From NCBI GenBank assembly GCA_051646185.1, contig JBOFCS010000122.1, positions 1 to 22,067 of the forward strand: a stretch of 22,067 nucleotides of DNA, read 5' to 3'. How positions within the stretch are numbered: position 1 is the first letter of the stretch; every line of letters starts with the position of its first letter. Below, in pieces: positions 9,500 through 17,462 of the stretch. Below the pieces are notes generated by a model. That model was not told where the DNA came from and ran no database searches. It saw nothing but the letters and a program-made list of their open reading frames with translations. The position numbers and the translations under genes were made by a program. This stretch comes from JBOFCS01 sp051646185. GTDB lineage: Bacteria > Actinomycetota > Actinomycetes > Mycobacteriales > Mycobacteriaceae.

Positions 9500-11380
9500 T
9501 TATTCAGTAGGACTATCAGGGAAAGCTGTCTGCGTGTAACCACCGCGCAAGCTTCCATCTATATAGCTGGCCTTACAAGCCCGCCGCCCAATCTTTCCGC
9601 TCGAAGTGCGGGCAATTGAACCTGCCGGTACCAGGAGTACATCGCGTACCGTCACCCCATGCCTAGCCGAGATGGCTGCTCGAACTGCATCTGCCACTGG
9701 CTGCGCTTCAGTTTTCCCAGCGCCAGGAGCCCGTTCAGCAACAATGACTAGCTGCTCAGAAGTATCTTCGGGATCTCTACGCAGACCTGAGTCATTATTT
9801 TCAAAGACCGCTGGTGGAAGTTCATTAGCCCTCACCGAGAACGCGGCAACAAAACCTGGGCGTAGCGCTGGACTAGCCTCTTGTGCTGAGGCTTCCAGAT
9901 CTTGTGGGTAATGATTTCGACCATCAACAATCACCAGATCCTTAACTCGCCCAGTGATATACAACTCACCGTCGATATACACCCCATAGTCGCCGGTTCT
10001 TAACCAGTACCCACCTTCAGGCACTCCTTCAGCCCGAGAAGAGGGCGTACGAGAAAGTAAACGGTTTCGGAATGTCTCCTGAGTTTCCTCTTCACGACCC
10101 CAATAACCTATGCCAATATTGTTGCCATGTAACCAAATTTCTCCCACTCGGCCATCTTCAAGCTCAGCGCCAGATTCTGAGTCAACTATGGCCGCCCACT
10201 GGTCAATGGAGACATAACCACAGGAGACCTGAGGCACAGCTCCAGGAGCGTCCTCCGCTACTTTGACCACATACCCCAAATTCAGCGCATCCCTATCCAC
10301 ATAGATAGTCCTTGCCTCGTCTTCAGGACGGGTAGTCGAGACAAAAAGCGTCGCCTCAGCCATACCGTAAGAAGGCTTTATGGTTGTTTTAGGTAGCCCA
10401 TAAGGGCCAAAAGCCTCGTTGAACTTACGCATTGATGACGGCGTCACCGGTTCACTGCCATTGATGAGACCAATGACTTTGCTCAGATCCAAGGTTTCAC
10501 CATCGCGAGGCAATCCACGCGTAGCAGCATGTTCAAAAGCAAAGTTTGGTGCAGCTGCAAAAGTTCCCGCACCATCATTGGCCGCAGCAAGTTCACGTAT
10601 CCAACGAATAGGTCGCTGTACAAAAGCTCGGGGAGACATAATCGTGACATAACGTCCACCAAGAGCAGGAAGGATAACTGTCAACAAGCCCATATCGTGA
10701 TACATAGGCAACCACGTAACCCCACGATGACTCTCATCGAGCCCAATGGTCTCGATCATTTGGAGCACATTGGTTGCCACAGCACGATGTGTGATCTCCA
10801 CACCAGCTGGCACCCGAGTAGACCCGGAGGTGTATTGCAGATAAGCAATATCGTCCAGATTCTTATCCGGACGTACCCACGTTTGGCCTACAGTGTCAGG
10901 GATTGCATCCACAGCAATAATACGTGGGCGCTCTGCAGCTGGTTTGCTACGGAAAAATTGGCGAACCCCAGCCGCCGAATTTGTGCCAGTCAAGATAGCT
11001 GAAGGGGAGCAGTCACCTAAGACGGCGTGTAAACGATCAGTGTGACCCGGTTCGTCGGGATCAAATAGCGGTACTGCAATAAGACCGGCGTGAATTGCCG
11101 CAAAAAAAGCAATCACATAGTCCAAACCCTGTGGCGCAAGAATAGCCACCCGGTCACCACTGTTGGCAACTTGTTGCAGCCGCGCAGCCACCGCACGAAT
11201 ACGAAGGCCAAAGTCATGCCAAGTCAACTCATGGGCCACTCCATCACGTTCACGTGCGTAATCCATAAATCGATAGGCCAAAGTCTGGCCATTTTCCCGT
11301 GAGTTCAGCTCAACACGGTCCACCAAAGTTTGGTCCTCTGGCAGAGTAATTCGACCATTTTTATCGATGAACGGGTTCAT
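9500..11380 (-). CDS. fadD32: Long-chain fatty-acid--AMP ligase FadD32
   Basis: This 626-residue member of the ANL adenylate-forming superfamily makes acyl-AMP from the long (mero-type) fatty acid and ATP, then passes the acyl group to the N-terminal ACP of Pks13. Visible motifs are the ATP-binding Y-T-S-G-S-T-R (183-189), S-Y-G-M-A-E-A-T (337-344), R-T-G-D-Y-G (461-466), G-R-V-K-D (477-481) and the C-terminal catalytic Lys596 in S-S-G-K-I-G-R. I chose ATG 11380 because AGGAG lies just upstream with normal spacing; the frame remains open to 11455 without such support. Adjacency to pks13 and accD assigns it to FadD32 rather than another FadD. The 153-base gap to the upstream gene leaves room for its own promoter, though I found no convincing one. 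Confidence 0.95.
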   Translation of the reverse strand: MNPFIDKNGRITLPEDQTLVDRVELNSRENGQTLAYRFMDYARERDGVAHELTWHDFGLRIRAVAARLQQVANSGDRVAILAPQGLDYVIAFFAAIHAGLIAVPLFDPDEPGHTDRLHAVLGDCSPSAILTGTNSAAGVRQFFRSKPAAERPRIIAVDAIPDTVGQTWVRPDKNLDDIAYLQYTSGSTRVPAGVEITHRAVATNVLQMIETIGLDESHRGVTWLPMYHDMGLLTVILPALGGRYVTIMSPRAFVQRPIRWIRELAAANDGAGTFAAAPNFAFEHAATRGLPRDGETLDLSKVIGLINGSEPVTPSSMRKFNEAFGPYGLPKTTIKPSYGMAEATLFVSTTRPEDEARTIYVDRDALNLGYVVKVAEDAPGAVPQVSCGYVSIDQWAAIVDSESGAELEDGRVGEIWLHGNNIGIGYWGREEETQETFRNRLLSRTPSSRAEGVPEGGYWLRTGDYGVYIDGELYITGRVKDLVIVDGRNHYPQDLEASAQEASPALRPGFVAAFSVRANELPPAVFENNDSGLRRDPEDTSEQLVIVAERAPGAGKTEAQPVADAVRAAISARHGVTVRDVLLVPAGSIARTSSGKIGRRACKASYIDGSLRGGYTQTAFPDSPTE

Positions 11381-11533
11381 ATTTTCTCCTGTCAAGTGCG
11401 CTGAACTCTCGAAACACCAGTAACAAGATCCGACAGCCCCGTTCTGTCTCGCCAACTACCGAAACGTGTCTCAGCCTTAAAGATGGTACCGATTCAATTT
11501 CTTGGGTTAAGCCTTAATCGTGTGATTTTTTAC

Positions 11534-12514
11534 TCACTCGCCTTTAAGTATCTCAACAACTGGTGCAAAGGTTTCCATCTGTGTAGGGAAAATGCCCACA
11601 TACGACATTGTTGTCTGCGCCCGTACATTGCGGATTTGTTCTGCAATCTCCTCGAAGGTGCCAAAAGCAAGATATGGTGAGGTTAAAATGTCCTCAACAG
11701 TCAGCTGCACATCAGCTTCAATATTGGGCGGATAACCTTGAGCAATGGCTCCTAACGCCATTTCCGCAGTTGCCTCTCGGTCATCGGTAACAACAATAGT
11801 GGCGATAGTCCAGTTCAACTCTATTTCTGCAAAACGATCTCCGGCAGCTGCGCGTATTCGATCTACCCGTTCCATGGTTTTTGTCAAAGTCATATCACTG
11901 AGTTTTAGTTTTCCTTCAGCAGTGGTGCCAGTAGCTACCGAAATAATGTCTGCATGCTTTGCTGCTAGGGCCAACATTTTTGGCCCACCGCCACCAACCG
12001 CAATCGGAGGTCGTGGGCCTTGACGTGGCCTTGGACTGCCCTGTAATCCCCTGATCTGGTAGTACTCCCCCTCGAAGGTTACTTCCTGACCACGCATTAG
12101 ACCGTCGAGAATAGTCAAAGACTCGTCCAACTTCTTAATGCGAATCCCGGGGCTCTCATACTCGATCCCGGCCTTATCAAATTCTTCTTTCATCCAACCA
12201 GCACCAATGCCCAGCTCAAGCCGACCACCAGAAAGCACATCAATAGTGGTTGCTTCTTTGGCAAGTATTACCGGGTGCCGGAAACCATTAGCCAGCACTG
12301 AAGTAGCCAAACGAATTTTATTGGTGGCAACAGCTAAAGCTCCTAAGGCCGCCAAAGGACCTACCTGGTTTCCCAGATGATCCGGGATTGCAAAGGTGTC
12401 ATACCCAAGTTCTTCAGCCTTTTGGGCAAGCTTCACAAAACGACGAGCCCCACCCTCCTCGGCATTACCTTCACCACCAGCACCAAATCGAAATTTGCGC
12501 AGCTCAGATGTCAT
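11534..12514 (-). CDS. LLM-class (luciferase-like) oxidoreductase, probably F420-dependent
   Basis: This 326-residue protein has the TIM-barrel bacterial-luciferase-like fold. Near the N-terminus are Y-D-T-F-A-I-P-D-H-L-G and G-G-R-L-E-L-G-I-G-A-G-W, characteristic of F420- or FMN-dependent LLM oxidoreductases, and G-G-G-G-P-K-M-L-A-L-A-A lies in the middle. The ATG at 12514 has CAGGAG ten bases upstream; an open extension to 12586 looks non-coding. It lies between the cutinase-like gene and fadD32, where other mycolate loci I know usually have those two genes adjacent. The substrate cannot be read from the sequence. One known relative acts on mycolates (the F420-dependent hydroxymycolate dehydrogenase of mycobacteria), so a lipid role is a reasonable but unproven inference. 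The overall resemblance is to the TIGR03621-type group, recalled from memory. Confidence 0.85.
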   Translation of the reverse strand: MTSELRKFRFGAGGEGNAEEGGARRFVKLAQKAEELGYDTFAIPDHLGNQVGPLAALGALAVATNKIRLATSVLANGFRHPVILAKEATTIDVLSGGRLELGIGAGWMKEEFDKAGIEYESPGIRIKKLDESLTILDGLMRGQEVTFEGEYYQIRGLQGSPRPRQGPRPPIAVGGGGPKMLALAAKHADIISVATGTTAEGKLKLSDMTLTKTMERVDRIRAAAGDRFAEIELNWTIATIVVTDDREATAEMALGAIAQGYPPNIEADVQLTVEDILTSPYLAFGTFEEIAEQIRNVRAQTTMSYVGIFPTQMETFAPVVEILKGE

Positions 12515-12582
12515 TCGCTTGGCACTCCTGCTCGTAGATTCTCTCTGTATCGTCCATGGCTGTTGCCTGGGATGCGGCCCTA

Positions 12583-12595
12583 GCACTGTCAGTGC
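12583..12595. promoter_or_regulatory. 13-bp perfect palindrome upstream of the LLM gene
   Basis: GCACTG-T-CAGTGC is a perfect 6+1+6 palindrome, 69-81 bases upstream of the LLM oxidoreductase start and inside the 141-base gap after the cutinase-like gene. Its size suits a dimeric repressor operator. A looser repeat, GCCTAG at 12606-12611 with CTAGGC at 12628-12633, lies next to it. Function is inferred from symmetry and position only. Confidence 0.3.
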
Positions 12596-12655
12596 CTCAA
12601 GTAAGGCCTAGACCTAACACAACTCTACTAGGCTCCAACTTATCAACAGATCAGA

Positions 12656-13633
12656 TCACTCATGTCTAGGCCTCGGGGCTGAGTCCAGTAAGCTACTGAA
12701 CCAGCCCTGCATCCAGGACGTGGCACTCTGACCATCCAACTGCCAATAGTTTGTCGTGTTGTACATCGCATGAACCGGATTTCCGTTAGCAGCGACTAAT
12801 GTCGCAAGGCTTCCCGGGATATTTGTTAATGACAACGCTTGGTTAGGTGCAGCACAAATAAGATCCCCTGCCGCACATATTTCCCTGGTCCGACCAGTAA
12901 GAGAGCCAAAACCACCTGGACGTTTTCCAGTCATTGTGATTCCCGGCACTCTTAACCCACCCAGAGCAAGTTCAGCACCTACCCCTTCAGGTGATGGACC
13001 TACATTTTCTGCCGCAGCCGGGTCTCGACGACCATCGGCGATAAGCCCTACCCCCAGAACAAGCTCTTGAGGAATCGGACCAACCGCACTACCAATATTT
13101 GACGCAATATCTCCTGCGATCACCGCACCTTGCGAAAATCCGGCAAGAATAAAGGAGGTTAAGGGACATCGAGCATGAGTAGCGCTAATCACTCGATTCG
13201 CTTCAGCAAGCCCAGCGGAACGGCTGGAATTGTACGACTGCTGACCATCTGGGGGAAAGGCCAGTGGATTTGAGAATTGGGCAGGATAGGCAATGGTATA
13301 GACGCTAACGCGATTTGCCGCGAATTTTTCTTTAATAGGATTAGTGATATTAAGCATTAACGAGGCCGGGTTAAAAATAGGATTCAACGGATCATCTCCG
13401 ACCGAAGATTCCCAAGTACCTGGAACTGAAATCAATTGAACATCAGGACAATCCGCAGATTGAGCATCCGGGGGCGAAACCACCGGCGGCACCGGCCCAG
13501 GGCCGGGAGCAGACCCAGGCCGCAACAACACAATCACTAAAACAACGGCTAAAGCTACCGCCAGTAGCACCACGAATATTGCTAACGCCGCTAAAACACC
13601 CCACCGTTTGCGCCTGTTACTTGAACCTGCCAT
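12656..13633 (-). CDS. Membrane-anchored cutinase-like hydrolase (Rv3802c/Culp6 type)
   Basis: This 325-residue protein has one N-terminal membrane segment (about 11-37) after a basic start, then a Pro-rich linker and an extracytoplasmic cutinase-fold alpha/beta-hydrolase domain. The likely triad is Ser167 in G-F-S-Q-G, Asp257 in A-G-D-L-I-C and His288 in N-P-V-H-A-M-Y. Cys62 with Cys156, and Cys253 with Cys260, match cutinase disulfides. Mycobacterial Rv3802c, a thioesterase/phospholipase essential for the cell envelope, sits beside fadD32-pks13-accD4, and corynebacteria keep an equivalent gene there. I therefore assign it to mycolate or envelope lipid metabolism. It starts 14 bases after the lipoprotein gene ends, so the two are likely co-transcribed. 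The natural substrate is not known from sequence. Confidence 0.9.
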   Translation of the reverse strand: MAGSSNRRKRWGVLAALAIFVVLLAVALAVVLVIVLLRPGSAPGPGPVPPVVSPPDAQSADCPDVQLISVPGTWESSVGDDPLNPIFNPASLMLNITNPIKEKFAANRVSVYTIAYPAQFSNPLAFPPDGQQSYNSSRSAGLAEANRVISATHARCPLTSFILAGFSQGAVIAGDIASNIGSAVGPIPQELVLGVGLIADGRRDPAAAENVGPSPEGVGAELALGGLRVPGITMTGKRPGGFGSLTGRTREICAAGDLICAAPNQALSLTNIPGSLATLVAANGNPVHAMYNTTNYWQLDGQSATSWMQGWFSSLLDSAPRPRHE

Positions 13634-13647
13634 TACTTACACCCAAC

Positions 13648-14184
13648 CTAACAATAATTCGCCGAAGCAACCTGAATATATTTGTTAGAAACATCCTCAG
13701 CATTTATTGTTGCGCCTGTCCCAGCCGCTTCCGAAGCGACCATTGGCAATACAAATATTTTAATTTGTTCATCATTTTGCCCAGCCGCTTTGGCCTGACA
13801 GATGTAAGTACCAGTATTGAGTGCAAGATCCCCAGTACCCGAATACTGGATACCTGCTGCCTTAAGTGAGTCTAAGAATTTCAGGTCCTTATCGGTCCGA
13901 GGTTGAGCAGTAGGGCCTGGGTAATCAGGAGGCAAGGCTGAAGGTGTTTCGGCGGGCCCAGTAGCGGGCGGGGCAGTAGGACTGACCACAACACTAGGCA
14001 CCCCTTGGCTGGCCGAACCACTAACGCTAGGAAGCACTGTTGTTGCAGCTGTAGCTGTTGTCTTTCTTGTGGGATCCACACTTGCTGAGGAATCGTCACT
14101 GCCACAGGAGGTCAAAGCCCCCAGTGCAGCCACTAAACACACAGCACTGACTAACGTCTTCTGAAAATCTTTTCTGTAGTACAC
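13648..14184 (-). CDS. Lipoprotein with DUF732-like domain
   Basis: This 178-residue protein has a Sec lipoprotein signal with lipobox L-T-S-C (Cys27), a long Ser/Thr/Pro/Ala-rich linker to about residue 95, and a small C-terminal domain. That domain contains F-L-D-S-L, a central G-I, and two cysteines (Cys129 and the last residue, Cys178) likely to form a disulfide, the pattern of the actinobacterial DUF732 domain. The GTG start at 14184 has GGAG seven bases upstream. It lies between cop1 and the cutinase-like gene, where C. glutamicum also has a small secreted protein gene. Function is unknown; linkage points to the mycomembrane pathway. Confidence 0.8.
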   Translation of the reverse strand: MYYRKDFQKTLVSAVCLVAALGALTSCGSDDSSASVDPTRKTTATAATTVLPSVSGSASQGVPSVVVSPTAPPATGPAETPSALPPDYPGPTAQPRTDKDLKFLDSLKAAGIQYSGTGDLALNTGTYICQAKAAGQNDEQIKIFVLPMVASEAAGTGATINAEDVSNKYIQVASANYC

Positions 14185-14242
14185 CTACAAGCTCCACTCA
14201 TCGTTAGCAAACTTCTTCGTCTACTGCCTTACTGGATCGTGA

Positions 14243-16096
14243 TTAGGAAATGGTGACTTTGCCGTTAACAACCTGAATAAATCCACCTTGGAAATTCACT
14301 CTGAACCCACCAGCAATCGGGAACTGGTCACTCACTGGGTAACCAAGACGACCATTTTCGTATCCTTGGCTTCCCCAAGCGTCAAAAATTGCACCTAACG
14401 GTACTGACCAGGCGCCGGTAGCAGGGTTCCAGTAGATGTTGCCATGCTCAAAAGCGGTGAATCGCCCATTGTCTCTAATGACAATTTCATTGGTTTTCGG
14501 CATGCCGAGGAATCCGGTTTCAAAACCAAGTGCTGCATACTTATCCATAATTCGACCCTGAACAGCCTTAGCTCCAGTTGCCTGACTCCAGTACATAGCG
14601 CCGATCTGAAAACCTTGCACCGCACCAGCACCAGCAAGAATTTTCGCCTCATCGCGGGTGGGGTAGCCAAGAGGCCCACCTTCATAGCCTTGTCTAGCCC
14701 ACTCTTTTAGGATCTCTCCATGTATTCCATGAGCTCCAGTACTTGGAGTCCAGTAGATTGATCCCCGCTCGAATAGATTAAATCGGCCAACTCGATCCGG
14801 CGTTCCCAATTCATCGGTTGTTGGTAACCCAAGAGAATCCCCCACCCAGGTTGAACTAGCACCCCCAGGACCACCGGCATACTGGTATTCACCACCGATA
14901 GCACCCGAAATTGAATGTGCCCCAGTACGCGCGGACCAAAAAACTCTTCCCAGATAAAAATCTTGTGCAAATCCTCCAGGGACCGCATACTCTGAGGTCA
15001 AGCAGCCCCCAAGCCAACTTTGTACAGCATGCACTTCACCTATCGCACCGCCAATAGAGCATCCGGGTGTTTCTGCAACATTGAGGGCATTGGCGATTTG
15101 CGGCCAAGCTTGCATCATCTCAAACTGCCAATACGGCCAAGAATGAGTCCCCGAAGGCCGATATACCGCTTGCGCCGAGATACCAAGCTGCACAAGCTTT
15201 GAAGCAAAATTTTGCGATGTTAGTCGTGAAAGAATCTCCAGCGCCATACCTGCATAGTTAGTAGTAACACCAGGGATACCCGTTGGCTGATCATACTGAC
15301 CAGCTAAACCGCTACCGCTAGAAATGTAAATACTTAAGCCTTTCAGCTTTTCGGCATTAGCGTAGGGATCATGCGCCGCCCATTGCGGATTCGATGGGGC
15401 GCCCCACATCGAATATGAGTCATAACCACCGGCATCTAGCATGGCAATCTGAATCGCTTGCGGCATTCCTAAAGAAGTAGTCTGCAACACACCGGAATAG
15501 GAGCCAACAAATTTAAACATACCTGGATTGCGTTGCGCGTAAAACATTGCCGAGGTACCCCCCATCGACAAACCTTGGATTCCATTTACTCCATTTGCCC
15601 GCCAATCATTTTCTAGGATTGGCGGTAACTCTTTGGTGAGGAAGGTTTCCCACTGGTAATTCTTCCCGTTATTGGGCTGTAACCAGTTTGAATAAAAACT
15701 TGATTGGCCGCCTATCGGGAGCAGCACGTTAATGTTTTTGTCTGCATAAAAATCGACAATATTAGTGTTGATTGTCCAGCCACTCTGATCATCTTGAGCA
15801 CGCAAGCCATCAAGGGTATATAAATACGGGAATTTTGCATCTGGAGTTTTATTCCAATCCCGTGCCAAGAGAATCTGCACCTTCTGATCAGCACCCATTG
15901 CCGGTGAGAAAACCGTGAGCTGAACTCGCCTGTCAGTGATCCAGAAAACACTCTTGACTACTACTCCACTCAACACCGGGGCTGCCTGCAGTGGGGCTGC
16001 GGCAACAGGGGTGGCGGTACCAACAGCAGCTGGTCCGGTGAGTCCGAGCGCCAGAGGTAGGGCCAATACCACTGCCCACATCTTCTTGGCGCGCAT
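14243..16096 (-). CDS. cop1: Secreted mycolyltransferase with C-terminal LGFP repeats (Cop1/PS1 type)
   Basis: This 617-residue exported enzyme of the antigen 85 family transfers mycolate from trehalose monomycolate to arabinogalactan or another trehalose monomycolate. The ATG at 16096 has AGGAGG five bases upstream and is followed by a typical Sec signal (about 1-35, Ala-rich cleavage region). The esterase domain covers about 40-345, with nucleophile Ser177 in G-L-S-M-G-G, probable Glu286 and His318 in G-T-H-S-W. Residues from about 360 to the end hold four clear LGFP-type units (L-G-L-P near 422, L-G-Y-P near 476, L-G-M-P near 530, L-G-Y-P near 584) plus a degenerate one near 362, spaced about 54-59 residues apart. 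These repeats anchor the protein in the cell wall. The combination is diagnostic of corynebacterial Cop1. A perfect inverted repeat lies in its leader region. Confidence 0.94.
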   Translation of the reverse strand: MRAKKMWAVVLALPLALGLTGPAAVGTATPVAAAPLQAAPVLSGVVVKSVFWITDRRVQLTVFSPAMGADQKVQILLARDWNKTPDAKFPYLYTLDGLRAQDDQSGWTINTNIVDFYADKNINVLLPIGGQSSFYSNWLQPNNGKNYQWETFLTKELPPILENDWRANGVNGIQGLSMGGTSAMFYAQRNPGMFKFVGSYSGVLQTTSLGMPQAIQIAMLDAGGYDSYSMWGAPSNPQWAAHDPYANAEKLKGLSIYISSGSGLAGQYDQPTGIPGVTTNYAGMALEILSRLTSQNFASKLVQLGISAQAVYRPSGTHSWPYWQFEMMQAWPQIANALNVAETPGCSIGGAIGEVHAVQSWLGGCLTSEYAVPGGFAQDFYLGRVFWSARTGAHSISGAIGGEYQYAGGPGGASSTWVGDSLGLPTTDELGTPDRVGRFNLFERGSIYWTPSTGAHGIHGEILKEWARQGYEGGPLGYPTRDEAKILAGAGAVQGFQIGAMYWSQATGAKAVQGRIMDKYAALGFETGFLGMPKTNEIVIRDNGRFTAFEHGNIYWNPATGAWSVPLGAIFDAWGSQGYENGRLGYPVSDQFPIAGGFRVNFQGGFIQVVNGKVTIS

Positions 16097-16185
16097 CTTT
16101 TCCTCCTGGATATTTTCTGGGCAATACCAATTTTGTGACATTCTGTGCACTTAGGACAACAACTGAAGCTGACATCCTATGCCAA

Positions 16186-16229
16186 AGAACGTCCTACATG
16201 CATGATCTTTCATACACGTAGGACGTTCT
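16186..16229. promoter_or_regulatory. Perfect 12-bp inverted repeat upstream of cop1
   Basis: AGAACGTCCTAC (16186-16197) and GTAGGACGTTCT (16218-16229) are exact inverted copies separated by 20 bases. They lie about 90 bases upstream of the cop1 start. A possible -10 element, TAGGAT on the minus strand (16174-16179), is just downstream, so one arm could cover the -35 region; this would suit an operator. In RNA it could also form a 12-bp hairpin, but no U-tract follows on the minus strand, so it is a poor terminator. Confidence 0.5.
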
Positions 16230-16277
16230 ATTTTGGTGTTGCCGCGCTGTTACGCGTGTTACTGAAGTGAATTAAAT

Positions 16278-16309
16278 CAAGTTTTGTGGAGGCCAATCGC
16301 CCAAACTTG
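16278..16309 (-). repeat. Inverted repeat just downstream of the cmt2-like gene
   Basis: CAAGTTT (16278-16284) and AAACTTG (16303-16309) are perfect inverted copies around 18 bases that contain further GG/CC pairing. The repeat begins four bases past the stop codon of the second mycolyltransferase. It could be a weak terminator or an mRNA-stabilising hairpin. There is no run of T after it on the minus strand, so termination is uncertain. Confidence 0.3.
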
Positions 16310-16312
16310 CTA

Positions 16313-17323
16313 TCACCAAGCACTGAGCGTATTGAGGATCTGCGGACGTGCTTTCCATAGCTCATCCTGCCAATACCGCCACATATGTGTTCCTGCCGCA
16401 GGGAAACTATAAGTGACCGGCAAACCATTAGCAGTAGCCAGAAGCTGGAAGGCGCGGGTATTGGCTAAAGAAAGTGCTTCGAGACCAATGCCCATACCCG
16501 TATTAAAGTAATCAATAAAACTCCGCGGATTGTTATAGGCACCTGGTAGCCCACTAGCTGCAGAAACATATAACGACAGACCACGCAGTTTATCGATATT
16601 CAGACTTGGGTCATTGCGAATCCACGCTGGGTCCCACGGCGGGCCCCACATTGAATCAGCATTGTAACCACCCTCATCTAACATTGAAATACGAATAGCA
16701 GCCCGCATACCAGGCACCGCTAGAACTGGGTAGCCTGAAATCGATGCCGCAAACTTAAACTGATCTTTATGATGACCAGCTAAGTTGAGAGCAGCAATTG
16801 CTCCCATAGACAAACCAACGATGCCATTATTAGCTCGAGATACACCACGCGTTTCCAGATAGGTAGGCAGTTCCTCAGTGAGGAAAGTTTCCCATTTGTA
16901 GGTGTAGGTCTGACCATTAAGATTACTAGGGAAATACCAGTCCGTGTAGAAGCTGGACCGACCACCAACGGGCATAATCACGTTAATATTGTTATCGGAA
17001 AACTGGCGGAAAGCATCGGTATCGAGGTCCCAAGCATTCCAGTCATCCCTACCACGCAGGCCATCCAAGAGATACAGCCCAGCATTACCACCGCGAGCCG
17101 ACCACATCACCTGAATCTTGATCCAACGATCCATGGCGGCTGAATAGACATTAATATCCTCACGCCGAGGGTCGCCGGGACGTGCCTGTGCTGGCGCTGC
17201 CAGTGAAACCACACACGCTGCCAGCATCCCAGCAATAAGCGGAAAGATCATTGCTGAGGTAAGGGCACCTTTGATGCGCTGTTTCCACCCTCCAGCCTTG
17301 TACGATTTACTCAAGGGCTTCAC
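16313..17323 (-). CDS. cmt2: Secreted mycolyltransferase (antigen 85 / Cmt2 type)
   Basis: This 336-residue exported antigen 85-family esterase lacks the LGFP tail. The GTG at 17323 is chosen because AAGGAGAG precedes it; an upstream ATG at 17353 would put that site inside the gene. A basic N-region and hydrophobic core end near A-P-A-Q-A (about residue 47). Catalytic residues visible are Ser172 in G-L-S-M-G-A, probable Glu282 in L-E-A-L-S and His313 in G-T-H-M-W-R-Y-W. It shares the Y/L-L-D-G-L-R-G/A-Q-D-D, W-E-T-F-L-T and S-M-W-G-P/A motifs with its neighbour, so the pair arose by duplication. It is expected to act outside the membrane, moving mycolate between trehalose and the wall. The symbol is by analogy to C. 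glutamicum; orthology is less certain than the enzyme family. Confidence 0.9.
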   Translation of the reverse strand: MKPLSKSYKAGGWKQRIKGALTSAMIFPLIAGMLAACVVSLAAPAQARPGDPRREDINVYSAAMDRWIKIQVMWSARGGNAGLYLLDGLRGRDDWNAWDLDTDAFRQFSDNNINVIMPVGGRSSFYTDWYFPSNLNGQTYTYKWETFLTEELPTYLETRGVSRANNGIVGLSMGAIAALNLAGHHKDQFKFAASISGYPVLAVPGMRAAIRISMLDEGGYNADSMWGPPWDPAWIRNDPSLNIDKLRGLSLYVSAASGLPGAYNNPRSFIDYFNTGMGIGLEALSLANTRAFQLLATANGLPVTYSFPAAGTHMWRYWQDELWKARPQILNTLSAW

Positions 17324-17367
17324 TAAATTGCTCTCCTTAAACTTCCACATCACGCCAAGACTTCACC

Positions 17368-17387
17368 GGAGAAACCATGGCTTCTCC
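17368..17387. promoter_or_regulatory. 20-bp near-perfect palindrome upstream of cmt2
   Basis: GGAGAA and TTCTCC flank a centre containing CCATGG, giving a 20-base palindrome with a single mismatched pair. It lies 45-64 bases upstream of the cmt2 start, in the 139-base gap after the phoD-like gene. It could be an operator or a leader hairpin. No matching promoter was convincing. Confidence 0.35.
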
Positions 17388-17462
17388 CATGCCTAGACGC
17401 ATGTCACACCCTACGGAATGTAGGCGACTCATCTCATCCTGATAGACGTTACCAAATTGTAA

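Noticed and set aside
11486..11518. Repeated TTAAGGCT-like motifs upstream of fadD32 as an operator
   Set aside because: The motif is short and AT-rich and only one copy is symmetric (TTAAGGCTTAA); too weak to list as a feature.
16186..16229. Intrinsic terminator for cmt2
   Set aside because: The stem is long but the loop is 20 bases and no U-tract follows on the minus strand; an operator or other hairpin role fits better.
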